In this document: positions 16,638-25,443 of the stretch, piece after piece
Position numbering within the stretch: position 1 is the stretch's first letter
Layout: each line of letters begins with the position of its first letter
Assembly: GCF_016925615.1 (NCBI RefSeq)
Contig: NZ_CP070499.1
Span: 4,464,001 to 4,528,000, forward strand
DNA length: 64,000 nucleotides
Direction: 5' to 3'
Origin: Natronosporangium hydrolyticum
Lineage (GTDB): Bacteria > Actinomycetota > Actinomycetes > Mycobacteriales > Micromonosporaceae
Position numbers and translations under genes: made by a program
The notes under the pieces: model-generated
Seen by the model: only the letters and a program-made list of their open reading frames with translations
Told to the model about the DNA's origin: nothing
Databases searched by the model: none

Positions 16638-18000
16638 TTAGGCGAAGATGTCGGCCGCGGTCACCGGCAGGACGCCTTCGGAGCGGGTCACCCTGGTGCG
16701 GGCGCAGATGACGTACATGAGGTCGTCTGCCCGCCTCGGCAACGCCAGTGAGCGTTCGACCAGGGTGGGAAGCAGCGCCCGGGCGGAGACCTGCGCGGCC
16801 CACTTCGCCTCCCCGACCGCCACCGCCGTCGGGGGTGTGCCGGCGAGGACCACGGCGTCGATCTCGACGTCACCGCGGGCCCAGTACGAGCCGACCCGCA
16901 GAACCTCATCGCCGAAGTGGCCGGGGATGGCGAGCCGGCGCAGGTGGCACCGGAACGCCTCTTCGAACCGCGGTCCGATGTGGTCGTCGAGCCGGGAGTT
17001 GAGGGTCCGCGCTACCATGTCGCCCATACCACGGTCGATCTCGCCGAGGAACCTCGACAACGGCCCTAGCCAGAAGGCGAGGAAGTTGTCGGCGATCCGG
17101 TAGCCGGTCCGGCCGCTGCGGGCGCCGGCCTGTTCGGTGACCGGCACCACCCGGTCGACCAGCCGCAGTTTCTCCAGGTCGTCGAGGACCCGGGCGACCT
17201 GCCGGCCGGAGCCGATCGCCTGGGCAATCTCGGAGTAGCGGTTCTGGCCGGCCGCGATAGCCCCGAGGACCTGCCGGGCCAACCCACCAGCCACCCCGTC
17301 GGTGGCGAGAATCAACTCACCTTCGGTGCGCAGCGGGGCGCCGGGTTCCCCACACAGCCGCCGGAGGTTCTCCACGGTCGGGGCGGCCTGGTCCCACCAG
17401 GACAGGTAGAGGGGGGTCCCGTCGCAGACCGACCAGGCGCGGGCCCGATCCTCCGGGGACAGGTCGGGCAGCATCAGCGCGGCCTCGTGCGGTCGGAACG
17501 GATGCACGAGCAGCCGCAGGTCGAAACGGCCGTGTAGGGGCGAGCGGTACTCGACCATCGCTTCCATGGACCGGACCGCCGAGCCGCACAACAGCACCTT
17601 CAAGTTGGTTTGGTTGCGCTCTTCTTCCCACACGGCCCGGAGCCGGGTGTCGATCGCCGGGTCGCCGGCTGCCAGTTCTGGGTACTCGTCGAGCACCAGC
17701 AGCAACGGCTCCCGCCGCGGCGAGCGTGGAGATCACGTCTTCCCAGCTGGCGAAGGGCGCCTGGGCCAGCCGGCGGCCCAACTCGATGTCGGCCGGAATC
17801 TTGGTCGCCAGGGTGGCCAACTCCTCGGCGAGCCCCACCCCCCGAGCGGTGTGGAAGACCGCCCGGCGGTCGGCGGCGAACCTGCCGATCAATGCGGTCT
17901 TGCCGACCCGACGCCGCCCCCACACCTGCCCCATCGAGGCGCCCGGCCGCCGCCACCAGCTCTCCAGCGCGGCCAACTCGTTGACTCGGTTGACGAACAC
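16638..18000 (-). pseudogene. AAA ATPase with DUF234 nuclease-like domain, frameshifted
   Basis: Read with one frame change this is a ~450-residue prokaryotic ATPase of the DUF234 family. The N-terminal frame (GTG at 18000 behind GGAGGT) carries NRVNELAALESWW and Walker A GRRRVGKTAL. The second frame carries Walker B LLLVLDEYPEL, a winged-helix stretch (YSEIAQAIGSGRQVARVLDDL) and the C-terminal DUF234 domain with a PD-(D/E)XK-like pattern (EIDAVVL then GEAKW). The frames are offset by one base at a GGG run (17711-17713); removing one G gives AAAGEPLLLVLDEY. It is either a recent pseudogene or a sequencing indel. The family is linked to mobile or defence roles. Confidence 0.8.
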
Positions 18001-18021
18001 AGCACACCTCCGACTCGACAA

Positions 18022-18070
18022 GTGACATGCTAAGTCACTGACATCGCATGTCACTGACATCGCATGTCAC
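18022..18070. promoter_or_regulatory. Three phased dyads upstream of the ATPase gene
   Basis: Two identical copies of the dyad TGACATCGCATGTCA lie at 18039-18053 and 18055-18069. A related dyad, GTGACAT/GTCAC, lies at 18022-18038. The repeat period is 16 bp. This looks like an array of operators between the XRE remnant and the ATPase gene. Confidence 0.6.
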
Positions 18071-18087
18071 TTGGCCACCGAGTGCTG

Positions 18088-18390
18088 TCAGGGTTGCGCC
18101 GCCGCCCTGGGGGAGAAGGTCACCGCCAGCTCAACGCCGAGCGCCCGGGCCAGCCGTTCCAGCACCGGCAAAGTCGGCACCGTGCCCCCGGTCTCGAACC
18201 GGGCCACCGCGGACTGGGTCATCCCCGCCTGCCGGGCCAGCTCAGCCTGACCCCGAAGAGCGCCTGTATCCGCTCGGCGGGGGTTCCCTTCCCGCACGCC
18301 TCATCCAGCAGCGGGTCGAGCGCGGTGTCGAGCAACTGGTCGACCTGGGTGGTGGGGGTCCACAGGGTCTCCAGCCTACGAACGCCACAG
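18088..18390 (-). pseudogene. XRE-family HTH regulator, frameshifted
   Basis: The C-terminal part (QAELARQAGMTQSAVARFET, then VPTLPVLERLARALGVELAV) is a clear XRE helix-turn-helix of the antitoxin type. The natural N-terminal part (LLDEACGKGTPAERIQALF) lies in a different frame, ending at a GGGG run (18251-18254 as CCCC on the plus strand). One base change would join them. The true start is unclear. It lies upstream of the ATPase gene on the same strand, so the two may have formed a regulator/effector pair. Confidence 0.6.
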
Positions 18391-18546
18391 GGCCCAATGA
18401 ATCGACGCGACGACCGGAAGGTAACGGCTGCCTAACCGATGGTGCTCATCGGCGGTTACCGGAATACTGCCACGTGCACTCCCCGCAGGACGCTCCGCAT
18501 AGGCGAAGGCTGGCGACGCTGGCGACGCTCATCTACCGTCTGACGC

Positions 18547-21366
18547 GTGAACCCCAAGCTACGACGGGTGACAATGATCATCCTGGTTGCCGCTGGTATG
18601 GCGGCGGTGACCCTTATGGTGGGTCTGGTCACCAACGCAGCTTCCGAGCAGCAGCTATGGCCGGGTCCGCTGGCCTACGTGCAGCAATATCCTTGGCAGT
18701 CGCTGGCCGGGTTGGCGGTGGTGACCGTCGCCCTCACCTCCCTGTTCGCAGTGCTGTCCGCACCCAGCCCCCGCTCCACCACCGACGCGGCGGCTTCGCC
18801 GTCGCAGCTGGACATCACGGTCTCGGCCATCGCGCCCGTGCTCCGTACCCTGCCCCGCGACCTCCACCTGTTCGCCAATCGAGAGGCCGAGATCGACGAG
18901 CTGGTACGCAGCGTCGAACGGGTCGCCCGCGACGCGACGTTCCCTATCCACACTGTTGGTGGCATGCCCGGGGCCGGGAAGACCGCATTCGCGGTTCACG
19001 TGGGGCATCTCCTGGCTCCCCGTTTCCCCGACGGCCAGCTGTTCCTGGACCTCAATGGCCATACGCCCGGTCGAGCCCCGGTACCACCCAGCGAAGCGCT
19101 CGCGTCCCTGCTCCTCGCCGACGGAGTCCCACCACAGATGATCCCGGCCGGAGACGAGCCGTGGGCAGTGAACGAAGCACGTGCCGCCTTGTGGCGCAGC
19201 CGGATCGCTGACCGGCGAATATTGGTGATTCTCGACAATGCCGCGAGCTTCCAGCAGGTGGAGCACCTGCTGCCCGCTGCGAGCGGATCACTGGTGCTCG
19301 TCACCAGCCGTCGGCGACTGGTCGCCCCTGAGTCCATCACGCTGCAGGTTGGCGAGTTTGAACAGGAGGATGCTGCGGCCTTATTCGTCCGCTTGTCTGC
19401 GCGAAGCGACCTCTCCCCGGAGGCGGTGACGCACCTCGTTGACCTCTGCGGTCGCCTACCGCTGGCGATCTCGTTGTTGGCGGCACGGTTGCGGCATCAT
19501 CCCACCTGGCGCGCGGGCGATCTCGAACGGCGGGTTCGGGCCGCACGCTCCCGCCTGTCGGAGATGCACGCAGGGGAGCGTGGGGTGGCGGCGACCTTCG
19601 ATATGTCGTACCAGGGTCTCCCCGCCGACCGGCAGATTTTCTTCTTACGGTTGAGCGCCTGTCCTGGGCAGGATTTCGACGAATTCGCTGCGGCCGCTCT
19701 AGGGGACGTCGCCTCGGAGGTGGCGCGTCACCACTTAGAGACGCTCTATGAGTACCATCTGCTCGGCGAGAGTGACCATGGCCGGTACCGGTTCCACGAC
19801 CTGGTTCGTGACTATGCTCGCCATGTGGGACGCACCGGCCTGCCCGACGACGACCGGGCCGTCGAACGCCTGGCGACCCACTATGTGCAGGCTCTTGAAC
19901 GGGTCAATCGGTTCGTCGGCCGGAGCGGACGACCCGAATCGAGTCGCGCTGCGGCCCGTGGCACAGCGAGCGCACCGGCCGAGCTTCCCCCTGGCCTGGA
20001 CTCCCACGCTGCGGCGCTCGCTTGGCTGGATGCTGAGCACGCGAACGTACTGGCCTGCTTTGAAGCCTGCCGTACCCGCGAGGACCACCGGTTGGTGGTC
20101 AGTCTGGCAACCGCGATGTCGCCGTATCTCCGTCATGCCGGCCCGTGGGACCGGGCGGCGCACCTCCACCGCACAGCGGCCGCTGCCGCGCGTCAGCTCG
20201 GGAATCAGGCTGCGGAGGCGGAGGCCCTCGCCAACCTCGGCATGATCCATCGCCTGATGGCCGACTACCCGGCTGCGGTCGAGGCGCTGTCACAGGCCCG
20301 TGAGGCTCACCGTGCCGCTGGTGATCTCGCCGGCCAAGGACAGGCTCTCAACCAATTGGGCATCCTGTGGTACCTGACGGCGGACTACCCGCACGCGGAG
20401 GAGGCGCAGCAAGCAGCGCTGGAGTTGTGCCGGGAGGCCGGCGATCTGCTGGGCCAGGCCAACGCTCTGGCCGACCTCGGCATGGTGCTCCGGATGACCG
20501 GGCAGCTCCAACCATCAACCGAAGCGCAAACTGAGGCCCTCGCGCTGTATCGCCGGTTGGGAGATCGCTTCGGGGAGGCCAACGCACTCCGCGCGCTGGG
20601 GGTGGTCTGCCGCCTCACCGGCGCGTACGCCCACGCCGAACGCCATACCGCTGAGGCGCTCGCCATCTACCGCGAGATCGACGACCGGGTTCACCAGGCG
20701 TACGCGCTGAACGAACTAGGGGCGGTCTGTGGACTGAAGGGGGATCTGGCCGCCGCCACCAGTGCTCACGAGGCCGCGCTCGGGCGGTTCCGGGACCTCG
20801 GCGACCGGTTCGGGCAGGCCGAGGCGCTCCGACATCTGGGAGGACTTCGGCGCCTGAAGGATGACCTGGAGGGTGCGGCACAGGCCCAGACGCAGGCTCT
20901 GGAGATCTACGTGGACCTCCACAGCAGAGGCGGTGAGGCAGCGGCGACCTGCGAACTCGGGGCGATCCAGCTGCTCCGCGGCGACCTTTCGGCTGCCGAG
21001 GAGGCGCTGTCCCGAGCGTTAACGACCTTCCGGCAGCTGGGTGACCGCTGCGGTCAGGTGGAGGCGCTCAACCACTATGGCGATCTTGCCCTGGCCGGCG
21101 GAGACCCGTCAACGGGCGCTCGACACTTCGGCCAAGCGATGGACCTGGCACGGGCTACCGCCCTACCGTTGGAGGAGGCCGACGCGCTGCGTGGTCTCGC
21201 TCGATGTGATGCCGCCACTGGATCGCGGGAGGCGGCTACGGAGAACCTCCACGCCGCCGGGCTGACCTATCGCCGCATCGGCGCGGAACACCGGCTGTCG
21301 GAGGTTGGGCGAATCCCCCTACTCGGCGACACCGGCACGGACGAATCGGGGCAGCCCCCACCCTGA
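18547..21366 (+). CDS. Membrane-anchored NB-ARC/TPR (STAND) protein
   Basis: A 939-residue signalling-type NTPase starting at a GTG. Two transmembrane segments (~9-30 and ~50-72) precede an NB-ARC module: Walker A GGMPGAGKT (~138-146), Walker B RRILVILDNA, TSRRR sensor, and LCGRLPLAISLLAARL. Eight or more tetratricopeptide repeats follow (~540-900; units such as AEALANLGMIHRLMADYPAA). STAND proteins switch on ATP-driven oligomerisation after the repeats bind a ligand. The next genes are a small peptide and an FxsB-like radical SAM enzyme. TPR proteins occur in the described FxSxx-COOH systems, so a role in sensing or exporting the peptide is plausible, but this is inference. Confidence 0.85.
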   Translation: MNPKLRRVTMIILVAAGMAAVTLMVGLVTNAASEQQLWPGPLAYVQQYPWQSLAGLAVVTVALTSLFAVLSAPSPRSTTDAAASPSQLDITVSAIAPVLRTLPRDLHLFANREAEIDELVRSVERVARDATFPIHTVGGMPGAGKTAFAVHVGHLLAPRFPDGQLFLDLNGHTPGRAPVPPSEALASLLLADGVPPQMIPAGDEPWAVNEARAALWRSRIADRRILVILDNAASFQQVEHLLPAASGSLVLVTSRRRLVAPESITLQVGEFEQEDAAALFVRLSARSDLSPEAVTHLVDLCGRLPLAISLLAARLRHHPTWRAGDLERRVRAARSRLSEMHAGERGVAATFDMSYQGLPADRQIFFLRLSACPGQDFDEFAAAALGDVASEVARHHLETLYEYHLLGESDHGRYRFHDLVRDYARHVGRTGLPDDDRAVERLATHYVQALERVNRFVGRSGRPESSRAAARGTASAPAELPPGLDSHAAALAWLDAEHANVLACFEACRTREDHRLVVSLATAMSPYLRHAGPWDRAAHLHRTAAAAARQLGNQAAEAEALANLGMIHRLMADYPAAVEALSQAREAHRAAGDLAGQGQALNQLGILWYLTADYPHAEEAQQAALELCREAGDLLGQANALADLGMVLRMTGQLQPSTEAQTEALALYRRLGDRFGEANALRALGVVCRLTGAYAHAERHTAEALAIYREIDDRVHQAYALNELGAVCGLKGDLAAATSAHEAALGRFRDLGDRFGQAEALRHLGGLRRLKDDLEGAAQAQTQALEIYVDLHSRGGEAAATCELGAIQLLRGDLSAAEEALSRALTTFRQLGDRCGQVEALNHYGDLALAGGDPSTGARHFGQAMDLARATALPLEEADALRGLARCDAATGSREAATENLHAAGLTYRRIGAEHRLSEVGRIPLLGDTGTDESGQPPP

Positions 21367-21459
21367 AGGTTGCCATCGACCAGAATGACGCTGTAACCTC
21401 TCACGCACAGCGACCTGCCGATATCGATCGGTAGTAGCACTCGTGGAGAGGGGGCTACG

Positions 21460-21651
21460 GTGACCGCACCCAGCGATGCCACCACCGTCCAATTCGGGTC
21501 GGTCGGGGACGGCTGCGCGATGCCGTGGGCCGCCGGCGGTCCGGTGCTCAGCCACGTCGCGGAGCGAGTGCGGGTACGACTCGCCGCCGAGGCTGCTGCA
21601 GCGGGCGAGAGCTTCGCGGCTCATCCCGCCTCGATCTCCGATGCCGATTGA
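21460..21651 (+). CDS. Candidate RiPP precursor peptide
   Basis: A 63-residue ORF starting at a GTG behind GGAGAGGGGG, 93 bp after the TPR gene. Its last 11 bases overlap the start of the radical SAM gene, the coupling expected for a precursor/maturase pair. It has a helix-prone middle (HVAERVRVRLAAEAAAAGES) and a C-terminal FAAHPASISDAD. Aromatic or imidazole residues that a cyclophane-forming enzyme could use are F12, W23, H32, F52 and H55. It lacks the C-terminal FxSxx signature of known FxsA precursors, so the assignment rests mainly on position and size. Confidence 0.6.
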   Translation: MTAPSDATTVQFGSVGDGCAMPWAAGGPVLSHVAERVRVRLAAEAAAAGESFAAHPASISDAD

Positions 21652-22822
21652 CAGCGAGACGACGGCCCGACCGGAGGCGTTCCACACCTTCATTCTCAAG
21701 GTCGTCAACCGGTGCAACATCGACTGTGACTACTGCTATGTCTTCCACGCCGCCGACACCAACTGGCGGCGCCTGCCGCCACGGATGAGCGCACGGGTCG
21801 CGGAGGCGGCCGCCGCCCGAATCGCAGACCATTCGGCACGGCACGCCTCAACGAAGGTGCATGTGGTCCTGCACGGCGGCGAGCCGCTACTCGCGGGGCG
21901 CGAACACCTCCGGACGGTGCTTCAGACGCTGTCCGCCGGCCTGTCCGGTGTCGATGCGCGGGTCGAGTTGCAGACCAACGGCGTGCTGCTCGACGAGGCG
22001 TGGCTCGACCTCCTGGAGGAGTATCGAGTACGGGTTGGAGTCAGCCTGGACGGCCCACCGGCCGTCAACGACCTACACCGGCTCGACCACCACGGTCGAC
22101 CCACGTGGCAGCAGGCGATCCGTGGGGTAGAACTGCTCGGTACCCGACCCGACCTCTACGCCGGAATCCTGGCCGTGGTCGACCTTGATGCTGACCCGGG
22201 CGAGGTTCACGAATACCTCGCCGGCTTCGACCCGCCGGTGATCGACTTCAACCTGCCCCATGCGACCCACGATCGCCCACCGGAGCGCCGCCGCCCGGCG
22301 GAGGCTGAGTACGGCCAGTGGCTCAGCGCAGCCTTCGACGCGTGGGTGTCGGCCGACCGGTACACACACAGCATCCGCATGTTCGAGGACATCATCGCCC
22401 TCAGCTATGGCGTACGCGGTTCGGTGGATTCCTTGGGACTCACGTGGCCTGGCATGGTGGTCATCGAATCCGATGGGTCGATCGAGGATGTCGACACTCT
22501 CAAGTCGGTGGCCGAGGGTGCCGGCCGGCTGGACATGAGCGTCTTCGCGCACACTTTCGACGACGTGCTCCGGCACCCGGCGGTGGCCCGGCGGCTGGCT
22601 CCGATGGCGATGCTGTCACCCCAGTGTCGCTCGTGTCCGCTGCTCGAGGTGTGCGGAGGCGGGTACCTGCCGCACCGCCACAGCTCCGTCAACGGCTTTC
22701 AGAACCCGTCGGTCTACTGCCAGGATCTTGAGTATCTGATCTGGCACATCTGGCAGCGCCTCGCTGCTGACGTCCCGCGGCCGACGGGGCATCGAGCCCG
22801 GCTTAATCCTCACACCGAATGA
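21641..22822 (+). CDS. FxsB-like radical SAM/SPASM peptide maturase
   Basis: A 393-residue enzyme. The radical SAM cluster is C25-x3-C29-x2-C32 (NRCNIDCDYCYVF), with the SAM-binding HGGEPLL at ~78-84. The SPASM region has Cys329, Cys332, Cys338 (CRSCPLLEVCGGGYLPHR) and Cys360 in NPSVYCQDLE, the layout of FxsB. Members of this clade join aromatic side chains to nearby backbone or side-chain carbons of RiPP precursors. The C-terminal extension reported for many FxsB proteins is absent. The ATG at 21641 overlaps the precursor stop, and a GNAT gene follows after 18 bp. Confidence 0.88.
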   Translation: MPIDSETTARPEAFHTFILKVVNRCNIDCDYCYVFHAADTNWRRLPPRMSARVAEAAAARIADHSARHASTKVHVVLHGGEPLLAGREHLRTVLQTLSAGLSGVDARVELQTNGVLLDEAWLDLLEEYRVRVGVSLDGPPAVNDLHRLDHHGRPTWQQAIRGVELLGTRPDLYAGILAVVDLDADPGEVHEYLAGFDPPVIDFNLPHATHDRPPERRRPAEAEYGQWLSAAFDAWVSADRYTHSIRMFEDIIALSYGVRGSVDSLGLTWPGMVVIESDGSIEDVDTLKSVAEGAGRLDMSVFAHTFDDVLRHPAVARRLAPMAMLSPQCRSCPLLEVCGGGYLPHRHSSVNGFQNPSVYCQDLEYLIWHIWQRLAADVPRPTGHRARLNPHTE

Positions 22823-22840
22823 GCAGAGGAGCGAAGGATC

Positions 22841-23308
22841 GTGGAGAAGCTTGTGATCCGCTCGGCGGAGCCGGAGGACGTCACGGAGGTGGCCGAGCTG
22901 CTCGCGGAGATCGAGCGATACTACGGGGCCACCGAGGTCCAGGCTCTCGCCGAACGGGTCGTTCAGACGGAGCAGGCGCTCTTCGGGTCGACGCCGTTGG
23001 CCAGCGTGCTGCTCGCCGAGGTCGACTCGCAGCTTGTCGGCCTCGCCGCCTACTCCTTCTTGTGGCCGGCCGCAGGCTCCACCCACTCGCTGTATCTCAA
23101 GGAGCTATACGTCCGCCAGTCCTCGCGCCGCAGCGGTGTGGGTGCCCGGCTCATGGCCGAGATCCGGGCCATCGCTGCGGCCCGCCCCGGATGCAGCCGT
23201 GTGGAGTGGACCGCCGACCGGGACAACCCCACCTCGGTCTCCTTTTACCGCGCCCTCGGCTACGAGGAGTTCCACGGCAAGGTCATGTACCGCATTTCCG
23301 GCGAGTAA
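22841..23308 (+). CDS. GNAT N-acetyltransferase
   Basis: A 155-residue GCN5-related acetyltransferase starting at a GTG behind GAAGGA. Motif A is LYVRQSSRRSGVGARLMAEI (Q/R-x-x-G-x-G/A acetyl-CoA loop), and motif B is YRALGYEEF. It is 18 bp downstream of the radical SAM gene in the same direction, so it may acetylate the matured peptide or its immunity target (inference). On its own its substrate cannot be predicted. Confidence 0.88.
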   Translation: MEKLVIRSAEPEDVTEVAELLAEIERYYGATEVQALAERVVQTEQALFGSTPLASVLLAEVDSQLVGLAAYSFLWPAAGSTHSLYLKELYVRQSSRRSGVGARLMAEIRAIAAARPGCSRVEWTADRDNPTSVSFYRALGYEEFHGKVMYRISGE

Positions 23309-23647
23309 GGGCTGGGATTGACCCGATTCGACGGACAGGGTGATGTCCGCCAAACCGGGTCAGGCCCATCGAGAAACCATCGCCACCACACCAGCCCGCG
23401 CGCCGCCGCCCTCTATACCGCCGCTCTCGCCCGCGTCTACACACCCTCGGCGAACCCGATCACGCCCACCTCCTCGCTCGCCGAGCCGCCCGACACGCCA
23501 CCACTTCCGGCTCCGCCCACGCCACGACCGTGCTCAGACACTTCCAAGGGCTGTCGGCGACGCGTACAGGACCTACCCACGGCCCTATACTGCAGGCACA
23601 CTTGTTGTGATAACGCTTGTCCATGTGGTGACAGGAGGTGACAGACC
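23309..23647. other. Intergenic region before the VapBC45-like pair
   Basis: This 339-bp gap has no gene I can support; short open frames here lack conserved-looking sequence. A TATACT hexamer at 23586-23591 could be the -10 of the toxin-antitoxin operon, whose AGGAGGTGAC ribosome binding site is at ~23633-23642. Confidence 0.4.
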
Positions 23648-24346
23648 ATGGCAGGATCCGCCCACGCGGCAGCTGTCCCCTCTCTGCTTGATCCCCGACA
23701 ACAGTGGGGCCTGCTGAACCTCTCCCAGGCCGGTCGCTATCTGCGCATCGCCAAACGGACATTTCATCGTTGGGCACGAGGTTATCCCCATGGTCGCCCG
23801 CTACTACACGTACGTGAACCGGACGGCGACCATCTCCCCGTAACGTTCGTATCGTTGACCGAGGCTCACGTCCTTGATGGCCTCCGGGAGGCAGGAGTCC
23901 GGCCGGACAAGATCCGCCCGGCCCTGGACGTGCTAGCGCGGGAGTTCGGCCACGAATATGTGCTCATTGCTCCGGAACTCGCCACCGACGGCGTCGAAGT
24001 GCTGTGGGACTTCTCCCGCAGTCGAGCTGGCAGCGGTCTGATTGTCGCCGAAAGCGGCCAACATGTGTTTAGAGAGATCGTAGACGACTATCTCTACTAT
24101 GTTCACCGCGACGACCACGGCGCTCCGGAGGTCCTTGAGCTGAGGCACTGGCACCCAGCGAAGGTGATCGTGGATGTGCGGCGGTCGTTCGGGCAACCAA
24201 TCTTCGCCACTTCAGGAGTGCGCGTGGCGGACGTGGCGGGAATGCTGAAGGCAGGTGATGACGCTGAGATCGTCGCCGACGAGTTCGGCATCGGAATCGA
24301 AGATGTCCGAACCGCCGCCCGCCTCCTCCTGGGCCGAGCCACCTGA
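23648..24346 (+). CDS. DUF433-type antitoxin (VapB45-like)
   Basis: A 232-residue DNA-binding antitoxin. An N-terminal helix-turn-helix (NLSQAGRYLRIAKRTFHRWA) is followed by a central domain and a C-terminal DUF433-like helical part (VADEFGIGIEDVRTAARLL). The length and the overlapping PIN-like partner match the VapBC45 arrangement of Mycobacterium tuberculosis (Rv2018/Rv2019). Strong ribosome binding site AGGAGGTGACAGACC. It overlaps the toxin start by 44 bases and probably represses its own operon. Confidence 0.8.
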   Translation: MAGSAHAAAVPSLLDPRQQWGLLNLSQAGRYLRIAKRTFHRWARGYPHGRPLLHVREPDGDHLPVTFVSLTEAHVLDGLREAGVRPDKIRPALDVLAREFGHEYVLIAPELATDGVEVLWDFSRSRAGSGLIVAESGQHVFREIVDDYLYYVHRDDHGAPEVLELRHWHPAKVIVDVRRSFGQPIFATSGVRVADVAGMLKAGDDAEIVADEFGIGIEDVRTAARLLLGRAT

Positions 24347-24833
24347 ATTCTACCTCGACGAAAACCTGGCCGGACGGACTGTCCGCCGCTTCATTACCGA
24401 ACTCGGGTATAGAGTTCACACTGGAGCTTCGGTCTTCAGTAAGGCTGTTCTCGACAAGAGCCTGTCGGACAATGACTGGCTACCAATTGCCGGCAGAAAG
24501 GGATGGGTGGTGATTTGCCGAGATCAACACATCCTTTTGCGTGACGGGGAGCTGAAAGCCTACCTGGACGCAAAGGTGCACCTGTTCCTTTTACCGGGCG
24601 ACATTGCTCGTGCCCAGATTATCGAACTTCTGCAGGTAAACCTGCGGGAGATGTGTACACTCGCTGCGGCGAGAATCCCGAACGTCTACTGGTTGACGAG
24701 ACACGGCATCGAAACGTACGAAGACAAGTCTTCACGCCGTAGGCGCAGCAATACTCGCAAGAACCCTGTCCCGCGGCAGCGAGAACGCGTGTCACCGAGC
24801 CAGCGAAGCGCGCGGTCACGAAAGAGCGGCTGA
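24303..24833 (+). CDS. PIN-like toxin (VapC45-like)
   Basis: A 176-residue PIN-like ribonuclease candidate. The N terminus has the acidic FYLDENLAG motif, and the middle has LSDNDWLPIAGRKGWVVICRDQHI, both typical of the DUF5615/VapC45 group. The last ~40 residues are very rich in Arg, Lys and Ser and may bind RNA. The ATG at 24303 lies inside the antitoxin gene. Confidence 0.78.
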   Translation: MSEPPPASSWAEPPEFYLDENLAGRTVRRFITELGYRVHTGASVFSKAVLDKSLSDNDWLPIAGRKGWVVICRDQHILLRDGELKAYLDAKVHLFLLPGDIARAQIIELLQVNLREMCTLAAARIPNVYWLTRHGIETYEDKSSRRRRSNTRKNPVPRQRERVSPSQRSARSRKSG

Positions 24834-25113
24834 CGACAGGGTCGTTGTAACCAGCATCCCGTGCTTCAGGATGCCGAGGACGTTGACTGGGTGGAGGATC
24901 GAGCGGCGTCTCGTACGGGCGCCCGGTGCGGATAGCCTCGTCCATGGCGTCGGAACGCTCCGCCAGTTCAACCACCCGGACGCGGTGCTGCGCTGCCCCT
25001 CCCCCGGCCGGCGGATCGCGACTACGATCACTGGGTAGGCAGCGTTGGGCGATCCGTGGTCAGCACAGACCGGTCGGCTACGCTCAGGAAAACCGTTCTG
25101 CTGGAGAAGGCTG
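24834..25113. other. Intergenic region, nothing recognised
   Basis: A 280-bp gap. A minus-strand open frame runs through it (RPYETPLDPPPSQRPRHPEA and onward), but it lacks a convincing ribosome binding site and extends antisense into the toxin gene. I do not call it. It could be decayed coding sequence. Confidence 0.35.
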
Positions 25114-25431
25114 ATGCACCAACAGCGCGTGGAGACCCCTCGGGGTGACCGGGTCACCGTCGCACCCGTCGGCCCACTGGACCTGGCGACCTCGCCGTCC
25201 CTGGCGGAGGCGCTAGCTGCGGCGCAGGCGCCGGGGGTGGTGGAGATCGTCGTCGACCTCACGGAGGTCGACTTTCTGGATTCGGCAGGCATCGCGGCGC
25301 TGATCCGGGGCAGCCGCGAGCTGGCCAAGGCCGGTTGCCCGCTCTATCTGTGCGGCGCCAACGGGTCGGCGGCCAAGGTGTTGGAGATCACCAACGTCAC
25401 CCAGGATGTGCTGCCGCCGCCGCCCGATTGA
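25114..25431 (+). CDS. STAS-domain anti-sigma factor antagonist
   Basis: A 105-residue single STAS domain. VDLTEVDFLDSAGIAALI contains the conserved Asp-Ser pair whose Ser is phosphorylated by RsbW/SpoIIAB-type kinases; the unphosphorylated form binds the anti-sigma factor and frees sigma. Start ATG behind GGAGAAGG. No sigma or anti-sigma gene is adjacent, so its partner is elsewhere. Ends with four consecutive prolines. Confidence 0.9.
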   Translation: MHQQRVETPRGDRVTVAPVGPLDLATSPSLAEALAAAQAPGVVEIVVDLTEVDFLDSAGIAALIRGSRELAKAGCPLYLCGANGSAAKVLEITNVTQDVLPPPPD

Positions 25432-25443
25432 CCCGCGCGCGGA

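Noticed and set aside
23340..23717. A 125-codon Pro-rich frame between the GNAT and the antitoxin
   Set aside because: It runs into the antitoxin gene in another frame and has no start signal or recognisable sequence.
24619..24975. A small minus-strand gene (118 codons) antisense to the toxin end
   Set aside because: No ribosome binding site, antisense to a supported gene, and no recognisable family.
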